64,000 bases of DNA from Ramazzottius varieornatus (GCA_001949185.1 BDGG01000001.1:5990779-6054778); one strand, 5' to 3'; positions 1-11,055 are shown, numbered from the stretch's first letter. Notes: a model not told the origin generated them from the sequence alone. Made by a program: numbers and translations.

Positions 1-416
1 TTCTTGCTTGACCATGGTCTTTAGGCAGTGCACTGGTCCGTTGTAGAGGGGCGCTGCAGTACTTTGAGTTTGCAGACGTACTTTGACCATGTCCAAGGGC
101 TGCAACGAGCGTAACTGTGGACATATGGAATTTTGGTCGTAGAATTTGGAGTGGTTCAAGCTTATTGTGCTTTCACACGGTGCAATTTTATGGTTCGCGA
201 TGACGTCACGCTGCATACACTACTGACTACTGACGGTGCTGAAAATGCATTTCTTCCGGTGGTCACGTGACGCTAGTTACCGTTGATTGATGCTATAAGA
301 CCGCTTGACCACCGGAAGGGATGCATTTTCGGCACTGTAGAACTTACGTATCCGACAGTTACTCCGGCACATCCTCCTAGTGTGCCAGCCACAAAATCAG
401 CTAGAACAGGATGCAT
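1..416 (-). CDS. Mitochondrial carrier (SLC25 family), 5' end only
   Basis: This is the N-terminal part of a mitochondrial inner-membrane solute carrier, running off the left edge. Exon 1 (416 to 348) starts at the first ATG and encodes a hydrophobic Gly-rich first helix ending GVTVGY, followed by a consensus gtaagt donor. Exon 2 (99 to 1) follows a ttgcag acceptor and opens with PLDMVKVR, which fits the family signature P-x-D/E-x-x-K/R-x-K/R. It continues to YNGPVHCLKTMVKQE, the usual Y-x-G...KxE linker before helix 2. The junction is phase 0. The closest families I recall are the SLC25A29/A45/A20 amino-acid and carnitine carriers, because of the HC(F/L)K..(V/I)KQE segment. The substrate cannot be settled from one third of one repeat. 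The 248 bp intron carries a hairpin element. Confidence 0.85.
234..337. repeat. Hairpin/MITE-like inverted repeat inside the carrier intron
   Basis: The left arm (234-265) contains cttccggtggtca and the right arm (306-337) contains tgaccaccggaag. They are imperfect reverse complements over about 32 bp around a 40 bp loop. A related half-arm (tgcattccttccggtggtc) occurs near 28497. It is probably a short non-autonomous element or foldback repeat. No clear target duplication was seen. Confidence 0.7.
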
Positions 417-1084
417 ACAGCGTTGACAGTAGTAGTTCAAACCAAGATGCGAATAATAATGATAGATGATCCAGAATGAAATGCAGTTAGTAGCAGGGAT
501 AATAACGGTCAAGGCAGTGGCAGCTGGAAGACGTGTAGCTTCGGCCTGATAACGACAGACGAACTATAGTAAACGAACCATCATTCTTCAATGAATCCAA
601 GAAGTTCGAAGTGCTTCATCTACATTGCTGGAGGTTATTGTGGCGCACCCGAGATTCGAAATCAGCTTGTGACTGCAGTTCAGTGCTGCTTGCTTTGCTC
701 CACATTCCACGTGGTGCAGTATACTTCCGTCTACACTACGCCTCCTCCTATTATGCAACGAAGTATTCGGTGAGTCAGGCTGCGTTATCGTCAGCCGCGC
801 TGTCGTGCTATACTATCATTACTATGCAGATTTGAGGTTTTAGTGCTGCGACCGGTTTACAAGACCATATCAAACTGAGGATAGCCTGTGATCGTCGATC
901 ACAAAATTGTGTCAGCCAGGACAACCTGAAATTATTGATCAGGCGTGGTCGGCGCTAACACGGAGTCAAGCGTGATGTAGCAAGCCACACAATTCCATCA
1001 CTCCACTAGGACATAATTTAATGGAGGCGCATTTATCACTTTATCACTGCTTGACCATTTATCAAATACAATAAGTATGAGTTA
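417..1084. other. Intergenic, no supported gene
   Basis: This is the presumed 5' flank of the carrier gene. Two short overlapping plus-strand ORFs (591-835) are Cys- and Tyr-rich but lack conserved features, splice context or homology I recognise, so they are not called. Small gatcgtcgatc-type palindromes occur near 890-960. Confidence 0.5.
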
Positions 1085-2200
1085 GTGTTTATGTTCAGTT
1101 GGAGATCGCCATGTTGGACCTCAAAGATCCATTCTTAACTTCTTACACAACGACCAGTTGCTGCATGCTATTGAACAGAATGGGTCCACCTGCCCACCTG
1201 AGATACGGAGTTTTTTCTCAATTCGGGTTTCTCTAGAGATCAATCCAGCAACGGTAAGTTCTATCATGCCACCGCAGCGGCTCCTTGATTGTATGCGATA
1301 TCTTGACCTTGCAGAGTGCCCCGCGACTGGAAGAACCTCTCGGAAAAGCTACCAGGGTTGATCGTGGGGAGCGTCGATCAGATCAAGCGCATTCGAGACG
1401 CCTACGAAAAGTGGCCAAAGCCGTCGCATATCACAGGATAAAATGTCGAACAGTGGGACGTTGGCCCTAGATGTGACTGAGCCCAGGCAAGTGTCCGGAA
1501 CCTTTACGCAGGAGGCGACAAGGTTGACCATAAGCCCGTTTTGCGACGGCATCCGGATGAAACAGATTATTGCCAAGAGCTCCAACCCTCCAACAGGTGG
1601 TGCTGACCAATATCTGCGATGAGGACAGAGGGCTTCATGTCCATCTCTTGGCTGACTCATTTTGGAATCAGCACGCTACAACGCCCTAGTACATTCTCGC
1701 TGGTCAATTGTAAATTTGCGTTCACTGAGATCCACTCAACCTTATCGATGCAAGACGGCTCTCCGCTTTATCGTTTGTTTCCGGCCGAATTTGGTGAGGG
1801 CCGGATGCAGCGTTTGTTGCTGGTGAGTCTGGTGACGAAAGGGTGTCTTCGCCATGCTGTACTGTTTACTGCCAAGAAGGTTCCATTTCCGTACGGTAAA
1901 ACGCAGCTTGTGTGGCTAGAAAATTAAAGATACAAGTTGGGGAACCAAGGTCTGCTGGAGTTTTATTTTCACTGATGCGCCAGACGAACGGTAATTTGAT
2001 GTCCGATAAAGCAATCGGTTGTTTTTACTATGTATACCGCTATACACAGCGAACGGCTCATCACGTTTGTTTTTTGTTGTAGATACGACCGGGTTCTCGA
2101 CGCCAGTATTGACGGGTACTACAACGACAGTCACCTGTTAGTCTTGGTTCGGATAACAGATACGCCCTCGCCACTGTCGAAGATTTTGGGAAGTTCGCCT
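1085..2200 (+). other. Unresolved coding-like stretch, possible decayed death-domain gene
   Basis: Several plus-strand segments read like protein, but their frames do not join. Positions about 1090-1254 are open (HNDQLLHAIEQNGSTCPPEI) and end at a gtaagt donor. After a cttgcag acceptor at 1315, a segment reads VPRDWKNLSEKL..DQIKRI and then a PSHIT box before a stop near 1441. The W..L...L..I..I spacing resembles a death domain such as UNC5/ankyrin-type ones. The donor phase does not match the death-domain-like frame. Further open segments follow near 1580-1675 (VVLTNICDEDRGLHVHLL) and 2085-2200. This could be a pseudogene or a gene with exons I could not place. The function is not established. 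Confidence 0.25.
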
Positions 2201-2588
2201 TAAGCGTCTCTTACTTGGCGCGGATGACTGCAAGCAGAATACTAGACCTCCCTCCTCCGCCGGAGTCAGTACCTTTGTGCTCACTGTACACCGACAGCCT
2301 GAATACTACGAAAATGGAACTACAACACCGCCTTCAGGATAGAGAAATAATCCTACTGGCATGTGCGATTATGCAGACGAGCCTTTTTCAGATCACTTTT
2401 CTTTCTTTCGTCTTACCTGGCTCGGATGGTTTCGACCGGGAAACTGGACCTACCCCCTCCATCTAGCGTCATTCCACTTTGCTCGACACGATAGTAAATT
2501 AGGGGGCACGCGGAGAGGATGGGAAAACAAATTCGACCGTAGAAAAGTGTGTTATTGTGATTCGGTCGCGTACATACGTGCTTCTGTA

Positions 2589-3150
2589 CACGCGCGAAGG
2601 GAAAGTTTGGCGCAGTAAAACGTTGGGATCAGGCGCAAAAGACGGCAAATTTAGATTTTATATGCAATCAAGAGACAGAAACCAACTGTATGACGTAACG
2701 TGATAGATTTCAACCGCAGTGGAAACTACCGTAAACATTGGTACAGTGTACTGTATTAGCTGTTAGTCTTCTGAGTGGATCCCGTAAGTTTGTCGTTTGT
2801 TTTCGTGTCCAGAAATCAGCCGGTGTTCATGCTTCCATTTTGGCTAGCTTTTCGAGTAAGTCTCAACAGTTTAAAACCAAGAGGCCTCGACGATACAGCG
2901 AGGATGACCTGAAAAGAGCGCTTTCTGCTGTCGAGAATGGTAGTGGACATCGTGAAGCTGCTCGTCTCTACAACGAAGCTAGTAAAAGCGTCACGCTTCT
3001 AGCCACTCGTTCCGAAATCCATCACGTACGTACGGCAGTAAGGCCAGTTATGCTGTTTTCTACATGCAGCAAAAAGCACCTGTCCGTGCCGCCGTAGCGG
3101 AACGGCCTGAACCAAACTTTTTACTGCGCCAAACTTTCCCTTCGCGCGTG
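2589..3150. mobile_element. 562 bp TIR transposon inserted into a MITE, TA target duplication
   Basis: The terminal inverted repeats are 32 bp and perfect: 2589-2620 (cacgcgcgaagggaaagttt...) against 3119-3150. Both ends are flanked by TA (2587-2588 and 3151-3152), and related MITE copies show the empty site with a single TA. This is the signature of the Tc1/mariner/pogo superfamily. The interior carries a Pipsqueak-type HTH fragment but no DDE catalytic region, so it is an internally deleted, non-autonomous derivative. The perfect arms imply a young insertion. The TIR resembles the start of the host MITE's TIR, so the two families are related. Confidence 0.85.
2862..3000 (+). pseudogene. Pipsqueak/pogo-type HTH fragment of a transposase
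   Basis: This open segment reads KTKRPRRYSEDDLKRALSAV followed by ENGSGHREAARLYN. It matches the HTH_psq (CENP-B/pogo N-terminal) pattern of basic start, (Y/F)xxxDLxxALxAVxxG and REAAxxY. There is no in-frame ATG upstream and the reading breaks after SKSV. It lies inside the 562 bp TIR element and is best read as the surviving DNA-binding exon of a pogo-like transposase. A full-length relative of the superfamily lies at 58214-60328, but its HTH sequence is different. Confidence 0.65.
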
Positions 3151-3461
3151 TACCGCCGTAGCGAAAAGGCCTGTCCCATACTTTTTGGAGTCCCATAATT
3201 TCCTGTCGTGCGTGTACGTATCGGATTCACCATCGCAGGATGGAAAGCGGTCTGAATAGAGAAAAAAGGAGCTTGGCGTTCCTTCCTCCGGCTTTGCAAG
3301 AACCATCGAAATAGCCTATCATGCCTAGTCGAATAGCCTATCATGCCTAAATAGCCTATCATGCCTAAGCCTATCATGCCTGCCGAGTCGAAATCAGTTC
3401 GATCCCCAACTTATATGTTTCCGAATTCTTCAGTGTGTGCAAGGTCAATTAGCGCCTGAGG

Positions 3462-3664
3462 TACACGCACGACGGGAATTATGGAGCCAGTAAAAATTAT
3501 GGGACCAGGCCTTTTCGCTACGCCGGTACGGAAGCACGTACTTACGCGACTGATTCACAGTAATACACTTTTGGACACTCTTCGACGTTTGAATTTCAGT
3601 TTTGCCGTCTTTTCCACCTAGTTCCATAATTTTTACTGGTCCCATAATTTCTCGTCGTGCGCAT
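3462..3664. mobile_element. MITE copy a, 203 bp with 40 bp TIRs
   Basis: The left end gtacacgcacgacgggaatt and the right end (revcomp) gcacgacgagaaattatggg form imperfect inverted repeats. They continue through the shared block agtaaaaattatgg. There is no coding capacity. Two sister copies are in this window (interrupted copy b and copy c at 47627-47800). TA flanks are likely on the left (gTAcacg). Between 3217 and 3461 lies a short array of 'atagcctatcatgcct' repeats (about 3312-3382), and 3665-4137 holds no gene I can support. Confidence 0.8.
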
Positions 3665-4137
3665 GCTAACTTTCATTTATAAGTTCGAGACGATATACCG
3701 AATTTGAACACAATGTCCTCGGTCGAGCTTCGATTGCCGCGTATTGAACGTTGAATTTCACTGGTTCAAATGGGGTACATTGTACATGATGAAAAAAGAA
3801 TTGCAACCACGTTTGGAAAATTGCCCATCATGGAAGTGATAAAGGTACGGATGATGTAGATAGAACGATCCGATGGACACAGCGCTGCAGACGCGCGACT
3901 GAGAAAAACAGGAAGACTCGATCCTACATCCGCGCAGATAACAAAGTACAGAAAACGGCAGGAATCATTCAGCTATCGGTCGACAGTTTACGGTAAGCAA
4001 GACAAGAATATAGCAAGTAAAAGGATCTGTGCTTGGTCAAATAGCAATAGCACTTTATCACAGCTGGGAAAGGCCAAAGTCACGCTTCACTGGCGAAGAA
4101 CTTGTCATCTGGCAGACAGCGACCCAGGACCATCCTG

Positions 4138-7100
4138 TCAGAAGACACAGCAGTACTTTTTCCAGCTGCTCCTCCTGGGTATGATCTTCTTGCCCTCCTT
4201 GGCCGTTCTGGAAGCTGTGCGTTTAAGGAACTGCGTGCAGTTGACAGTGGGCCCTTCCACATCTCGTTCGTTCGTTGTGGCGTTCTTGTTGAGCGAGGCC
4301 AGGATGGCTGTATCAAAGACCTTCTTCAGATTCCATTGTGTCAGGGCGGAACATTCAATATAGCATTCGGCGTTGATGCTTTGTGTTAGCTCCCTCGCTT
4401 CGGCTTCGGTGACAGGATGCTCGTTGTAGCGGGCCAGTTCCATCAGGACGGAGACGTCGTTGCGCAGGTCGCACTGGGTGCCAACGAGGATCAATGGCGT
4501 CCGCCGATGCGCACCCGCGAACCGCTGGATTTCCGGTAGCCATTTACTGCGGATATTCCGGAAAGATGTCGGACTGACTACGCTGAAGCAGATGAGGAAT
4601 GCATCCGTCTCGGGATAACACAATGGACGAAGAGAATCGAAATCGTCCTGGAAAAGACCAAAAGTTATTCGGTTCTTTTTCCCAACAGTGCAGTAATTTG
4701 CCGGGCAGAATTTACGTCCCTTTAACTGCACTCCTGCTCAGATCCGCCTATTTCGTAGGCAACCTACGTAGAACAATGGTATTTTTGTGTGGTTCGTTCT
4801 CCTTCATGTTCGAATTTAATAGTAATGCCCATCCATTACTACAGGGAATCCATCAAGCTTGTTTTCGGATCTTGATCATCAACTAGCACCGCGACTTTTG
4901 CTGAAAGGGATCATCATAACTTAATAACTGCTCATATTTTATGCCGACACTTTATCCCGCACTCTCAAACATGCAGCTGCTAAAGTTATTCGCAATTTCC
5001 TCCGCCTTCCCGGCGAGAGCTCGTATTTAGGGAGTGTTTGATGGGAGAGTGCACAATGGGGGATCGGATACCGGAGAAGAGAATAGCACACACTGTTTCC
5101 GCTTCGTCAACGCGCCTTTCACTTCTCAAATTATGCCGGCTCAGGGTTTCTGTAGCTCTTGCAACTTGATCTGGAAAATGGAGGGTGGAATGTCGGTTGA
5201 AGCTGGGTTTACCTTTGCATAATAAATACTCGAAGCCTGATTGACCTACAAAGTCGTGCGATGAGCCATCGGGGTTTCCAGTCCGCTGCCGATAATTTGT
5301 CCATGCCAGTAATTGGGGCAGGCGCGTGTACTTTTTGCAGTCATCTCTCGCTCATATGTTCCATATAAATTCGACCGTAGGTTCAAGTACATGTTTTTCC
5401 CTATCCAACAATGGAAGTGGAAAAATGTCAGCTTTTGTCTGTGAGACATGCAGAAAAACACTTTGGACTTGACAGCAAAAAGGTCCAAAGCAAACACGTC
5501 AAGCTGAAACTGCATCAAACTGGTCAGCGTTGATCGTTCCTTTCAAGAATCAAGCTGTCAAACCTTACACTTTTGATCCGTCTTTTAAACCATTTTTCTT
5601 TTTTTTTTTTGCAGATCATTACGGTAAATCGACAGGTTTAAAAGCTTCCCACGAGTTTGTTGGCCGCTGACTAAACCTATTAGTCCCTGTCAGAACGTTA
5701 AGCTCAGAGGGCCAATTTTAAAAGCTTTAGCAACCACGCATCTTCAATCAGGCTAAAACAACACTTTCGGTTATTCTGATCGAGCCCACATTTGTTATGG
5801 CTCAGGGTTGATTTATCTTCCACGTCAGTCTGTCGACTAAACACCCAAAACCATCCAAGGCCTTCGCAACTAACGAGCACCAAGCGCCAGCAATTAACCA
5901 CTACGTTCCTGGCCTCCTTCGACGTCCCGTCTATTTCATCCTCATCAACCGACGTTCACCCAACAATCCAAACATGTCTGACAGCCCTTCGACACATGTT
6001 AGCCAATGTGTCGAACTGACGTACACCATATAGCTAATCAAACGTGTTTGTCACTATTCGAGGCCTTCAAGGAGCTAAGAACAAAGTTGCAAAAATAACC
6101 TTGTGGATGTCAGCAACCATCAACAAGAGAACCCCTTGATCAAAACCAGAAACTTCTCCCCACCCACATGAACCGACGCACCGACGTCATCGCGGCCACA
6201 ATAAACACCACGAACAGCCGCCCACATTGCACCGAGTCTACTGAATCACGCCGTCTTTGCGATATCGCCAGCAATCAAAAACCATGTCAACCAATCTAGC
6301 CGTCGAGCAAGGATATCGTGTGGCGCCTTTTTAACCACGTAATATCCTAATGCATGCTAAGCTCGCGTCGATAACCTTCCATTATGGGCNNNNNNNNNNN
6401 NNNNNNNNNNNNNNNNNNNNNNNNNNNNNNNNNNNNNNNNNNNNNNNNNNNNNNNNNNNNNNNNNNNNNNNNNNNNNNNNNNNNNNNNNNNNNNNNNNNN
6501 NNNNNNNNNNNNNNNNNNNNNNNNNNNNNNNNNNNNNNNNCTGTATGTGACGTCTCATACGAATAAAGTGATCCGGAGGCGTGGCTTCTTTATTCGCATG
6601 AGACTTCAAATACAGAAACCAACTCTCCAAAAGCACTATCAAAAAGTACAGCTGTTTTGAGAGTACAAGTACCACGCAGAACAGTATGGTACATTTTTGA
6701 CTAATGTCACAGTATAGATCAAAACTGATATGCATCAGTTTTGATCTGTACTGCAGTATGGTTCAAAACAGTAAGGTACTTTTTTGGCCTATACTATAGT
6801 ACAGTTCAAAACAGTAGGGTCAGTTCAAAACAGTACCCTACTGTTTTGATACCTATCAAAAGTGTATGCTATAAGATTTTGAGAGCACATTTACTTATGC
6901 ACTTATCCGCCGCCCATATTCCATAACGCTGATCCAGGGCTTCAGGAGCCATGGATCAAACGTCAAATGTCACCCTATTACGCTGATCAAATACGACACG
7001 ATAATAGCCTTCTGTTGCTTGGACCAGCTTTGCCAAAGATGTGATGCGATTTTGCAGTGAGGAAGATTTATTAATTGCGAACAATTCGTTGAGCGAATGT

Positions 7101-10049
7101 CAGCGCGGGTGAGCGGACGGCACATATATATCTTATCTCCTTGTCGATGAACGGCGCTGGTCATGTTGACATTGCGCCAAAGAGGCACAAGGAGCAAAAG
7201 GGTCTCTCTACCCGGCAGCTATGGCCATTTCCGAGGCGAGAAAAGAAAAACACAGGAAACAGCCTCGAAAGATGCCTCTCGAGATTGAAAAGTCTGCCTG
7301 GATGGAATGGCTAAGAGCGATAACAGCCGGATTATCTGCATCCTACAGACCGCTCTGTTCCAGCGTGGCTTCGTTCATGTGTACGAAAACAGTGGGAAAA
7401 AAGGCTCAGTGAGCTGCTAGCGCGTCGATTTCATCAAACCCTCCCGCTTAAATCTACAGGGACGAATTTCTGGATATGGCTTGTGGCGGACCGGAAAAAA
7501 ACTGTGTCCACAGAAAAACATATTTCTCTAGACACAGTAAACCAGCAACGTAGCTTGCAATGCGGGCCGGCTTGTAAATACTGTAAAAAGCAATGCCAGA
7601 GTTTGGTTGCATTACATAAAAGGCGATGCAAAAAGAGAGAAATTACGGTGCTTGCTTCGATTCATGCTTTCACGGTAAGGTTAACTGCATTGTCGCTTTT
7701 ACAATCGGCACAAATAACTCCGGCGATATGGTCCGTCGCACTTTTACAGGCTTAATAGCCGTACCCGAATCGCTTTCACTGCTCGGCCAAAGCCGAGATA
7801 TGCCTACTGCCCAGTGACGGAGACTGTGATTATTCCCATGCAATGGCATATTCTGCCTGAACAAATTACAGGTTCAGCTGTAGTATAGTTCGTCCTGCCT
7901 GTATAAAAAAAATGTACATGCGAACAAACTTGTTCATGTGGGCACAGTCTAACCATCGACATGGCTGTACTTGGACACACATTGGCGCTCGACTGGAATT
8001 AATTTATGCCATCATTTTTCCGTCGGTCGCACAGGTACATCCGTCAAGAATGTGTCTGTAAACTGCGCGAGCGAAGCCAAGCATTACACGCGGCGTGCGC
8101 CGTCAAGAGCCCAACAACCCAAATCTGCAAACCTAATTGCGACACCCACTTCAAGGTTATTACACACTCTATAAGCACCAAAAAAGCCCAATCAGTACCC
8201 TAATCCAAGACGCCTAATCTACTCTCTCAGGACCAACCACAAAAACCAATCAGTCTACACTTCAAAACTCGATCACGGCTTTTCAGTACCCTCAAGAATT
8301 TTGAAGGCGGCAAATCTATAGCGTAGTAAAACCAGATCGAGTTTTATGATACAGAGATTTATTTATTACAGCGCTTACGCAGAAAGCACGATAGTTCGAA
8401 TTCTTTTTCTGAGCTTTTCTTGCAGTGACCGATTTCGGTCCACGGCATACTGTCACATAAAAGCTTTTTTTGGCGAGTGATTTTAATGTGCCGCACTGAT
8501 TATCCGCACTATGTCCATCATCGCCTAGCGCTGTCTTTTCACTATGTCAGGCTAATCACTGTATTCCATGCAGGCACGAAAAGAGAGTTTTCCGAGCAGT
8601 TCTCTGCCGTCAATCTAGCTACTAACTTGACAGGTCTAGGTACCTTCCATGTCGGGGCTCGAGATTAACTCACTGGTCGACTGACCTCAAGAACATACTA
8701 TCGTCTTTGTGTTGATATTTTTAACCTCGTTTCTCCACGTATCAACACAGCAGGCAGTCAGCGCCACCGTAGTCCGAGTGTATAAACCGGCCTGTGCGCC
8801 AAACGCGTGGTAGACGTGCCATCGAATAAACAAGTGCCGCACAGTCTTCCAACCACGGCTAGAAACACTAAACCATCGTAAGAGCTGTCGTTTAAGCGGA
8901 TAATTTGCCCTACTTCCCATCTACACTGCGTACTCGAAGTGAAGTACCCCACTGCCAGAACACAGTACGCATCTTAGTTTCCTTCGGAGTATCACACAGG
9001 GTATAGCGTCAGTCTACGTGACGATACAATGGGTTCTATGGGTCGAATAGGTCCTCGAACAAAATGCGAATGTTTACGAGTTTATTTGTAGGATGTTTTA
9101 TGATTATGTGCAAAGAGACGTATTGATAGCTGCAAAAGCGGACCTGAGTAGAGCAGTTTGCAGTGGGAGTTAGCTAGACACTTTTGAATAGTCCAAGAAT
9201 GACGGATGGAGGTGATCGAGGAAAAGTCGCTTACCTGGCCAGCAGTATCGAATAATTGAACGCGCAAAGGCTGACTGTCCACAGTGACTGATACTACAAA
9301 AATACGGAGAGTAAAGAATTAGACGGTGGACGAAAGGAGATAAAGACAGGCTCAACAGATTACAGTCCTGCACCGTCAGCTCGTAAATTCGGCAGCTGCC
9401 ATTGATAACACTAGTATAGCGTAGCAAAATCCAAACTAGGCCTCGAATTCCTTCTCCAAAAAAATTGCCTTAAATTATGCAGTTTTAAGAGTGTGACGCT
9501 GGGCTTAAATTATGCGATCTCGAGAGTGTGACGCATAATATTCAAGATCGCGAATGCTAACTTTCGCGGTACTTGAGCGCATTTTTTTAAATATGTCACA
9601 TATCGGAAACCGATGCGCACTTTTAGCATTTTTTGTCGTCAACAAGTGCAATCATGTCAACAGACGGTTCGAGAAGCGAACCCATTGTTGACATGACTCA
9701 GTCCATTTATACATGTGCCTATACGGGAAGAATGCGAAGTCCGTACATTACAAACTACCGAGCTGACCCGTATGGATTGTAAACAAAAGCGAAAATTGAC
9801 CTTACCTGAATATTTGTCGAAGGCCGTGGGAATATATTCGGTGGGGTATCCATTGGTGGTGTAGGAGACTAATAGGCTAGTTTTACCCACTGAGCCATCG
9901 CCCACAAAGACCAGCTTAATCCTGGTCGGCATCTCCACCGACGAAGGTGAGTCCATGGTGGGGACGACAGGGAGAGGTTCATTTAACGATGGCTTGCCGT
10001 GGATATTATGGCTGATGGTACGCGGATAACGACGCGGTGGTTCCGGCAT
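4138..10049 (-). CDS. RHOU: Rho-family small GTPase, RHOU/RHOV (Wrch/Chp) subfamily
   Basis: Predicted 270 aa from three exons: 10049-9806, 9293-9235 and 4647-4138. The donors are gtaag, the acceptors are tttgtag and ttccag, and the phases join cleanly. A Pro-rich N-terminal extension precedes the P-loop GDGSVGKTS (about residues 50-58). Switch I is [15 protein letters not shown] is at about 97-101 with the Gln61 equivalent present, and G4 is GTQCDL. The subfamily-specific run [16 protein letters not shown] follows. The C-terminus KKYCCVF resembles the palmitoylated CCFV tail of RHOU/V rather than a prenylated CAAX box. These atypical Rho proteins act at membranes on PAK signalling and adhesion. 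An upstream in-frame GTG is not used as the start; the first ATG (10049) has a good context (acc ATG). Intron 2 is 4.6 kb and contains an assembly gap. Confidence 0.93.
6390..6540. other. Assembly gap (151 N)
   Basis: This run of N lies within RHOU intron 2. The flanking sequence on both sides is noncoding, so no exon is obviously lost, but small features could be hidden. Confidence 0.99.
6603..6850. repeat. Repeat patch with short palindromes in RHOU intron
   Basis: The motif gttcaaaacagta recurs at 6761, 6803 and 6822 in direct orientation and once inverted (6838-6850). A 13 bp perfect inverted repeat (gatcaaaactgat) with a 4 nt loop sits at 6717-6746. It looks like a degenerate foldback or transposon remnant. 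The rest of the intron (4648-6389 and 6851-9234), apart from the island at 7460-7674, shows no gene I can support. Confidence 0.55.
7460..7674 (+). other. Possible orphan exon with a C2HC zinc-finger-like motif
   Basis: A 71-codon open segment is bounded by a tctacag acceptor and a gtaagg donor, antisense inside RHOU intron 2. It encodes a basic stretch and then [19 protein letters not shown], a C-x2-C...H-x4-C pattern like retroelement or regulatory zinc knuckles. An ATG-started ORF 5' of it (7221-7412, starting [15 protein letters not shown]) may belong to the same transcript, but I could not join the frames. It could be a nested gene, a transposon exon or chance. Confidence 0.3.
9471..9540. 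repeat. 35 bp tandem duplication in RHOU intron 1
   Basis: Two copies of taaattatgc...agagtgtgacgc lie at 9471 and 9506, with a period of 35 bp and a few substitutions. Confidence 0.7.
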
Positions 10050-10245
10050 GGTCAGAGTAACTGGAGGCAACGTGGTATCTCTCACAGAATGGCCGACAGA
10101 TCCATTATTGATATGTCATCGCAATGAAAATCTACGCGTCCACTTATGGCAATCAAGCAAATGGCGGTGATTAGCTTTGGACCGTGTGGCGCTGTTGGAC
10201 ACAAGAGATAATGCACAAACAGTAGGGTGATATAATATTCAAGAT

Positions 10246-10605
10246 ATGGACAGTTCGCGTAAATTCTTGATGGCGGAGTATGTTGACTGTGTGCGCTATG
10301 AACCGTCCGATGGCCTGCAAGCGTGGATCGATCGAAGGAATATTTGCCCGATGGTTGCAGAAACGAAGGGAGCTCGTTTCGATCGTTTGCAGGCTTTGTA
10401 TGGAAAGCTATGGAATGGAGTTACAGAGCCATGCAGCAGGAAATGGGTGAAAAGCAGGCACAGCTGCAAATGTGATAATAAAACTTTGCCTCTCGCTTTC
10501 CTGCCTTCTTTCTACGCTAACTTGCCATTTTGGCTATTGAGACGGCTGAGTAAGTTAGACGAGACTGACGGAATCACTCATGGCTTTGTCTCTACGGCCT
10601 CTTGA
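10246..10605 (+). CDS. Small uncharacterised ORF, divergent from RHOU
   Basis: This ATG-started ORF of up to 119 codons begins MDSSRKFLMAEYVDCVRYEP, 196 bp from the RHOU start and on the opposite strand, so the two may share a promoter. An AATAAA signal lies inside the ORF at about 10479-10484, so the real protein may be shorter. Near 10405 the next frame reads AMEWSYRAMQQEMGEKQAQ and ends in TGA TAA TAA just at that signal. A one-base frame change would give a compact protein of about 77 residues. I do not recognise the family. Confidence 0.35.
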   Translation: MDSSRKFLMAEYVDCVRYEPSDGLQAWIDRRNICPMVAETKGARFDRLQALYGKLWNGVTEPCSRKWVKSRHSCKCDNKTLPLAFLPSFYANLPFWLLRRLSKLDETDGITHGFVSTAS

Positions 10606-11055
10606 CGAGTGAGCTCATACTGGGGTGTGAGTCAATGGGCGTGGTCAGTGGGAATCGGTCAGGTGACGGCCAACCAGCGATCAGACCAGGTCACCAGGTG
10701 GGCAGCGGTAAAATTACACGACATGCGCCATCTGTCGGTCAAGCCGTGCATACTGTAATAATACCGTGAATACACGAACAGTGTTTTGAATTAATTCAAC
10801 AATTAATTCCAAAGACTCCTCATGGAAAGACACCGATGGTTTATGTGAGGCACAGATCGAGTTTTTTGTACGCAGATGGAAGGACTTTCTCTGTGTGCAT
10901 TCTCCGTGACGCCGATCGTACGTCACCAATTTTCTGAAAATTTGATTGTTCTTCCCTGTATCTGGAATGTCACATAGTGGATCGATCAGAGGTTTGCACA
11001 TATATACAACAGTAAAACCACTTTTTTCCAACGAAAATTTCGGGTCTAGCAACGT
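10606..11055. other. Intergenic, no supported gene
   Basis: This stretch lies between the small ORF and the 3' end of RSPH14. A minus-strand ORF (10714-11052) has no recognisable domain and no start/splice support. It probably includes the RSPH14 3' UTR. Confidence 0.5.

Larger units (their letters stand above)
2506..3216. mobile_element. MITE copy b, about 150 bp, interrupted by another element
   Basis: Positions 2506-2588 plus 3151-3216, read together, match the reverse complement of the MITE copies at 3462-3664 and 47627-47800. Shared blocks include aaaagtgtgttattgtgatt, gtgcttctgta and gccgtagcgaaaaggcctg. The 3' end is cctgtcgtgcgtgta. The two halves are separated by exactly one inserted element (2589-3150). 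The left terminal repeat is eroded, so that boundary is approximate. Confidence 0.75.
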
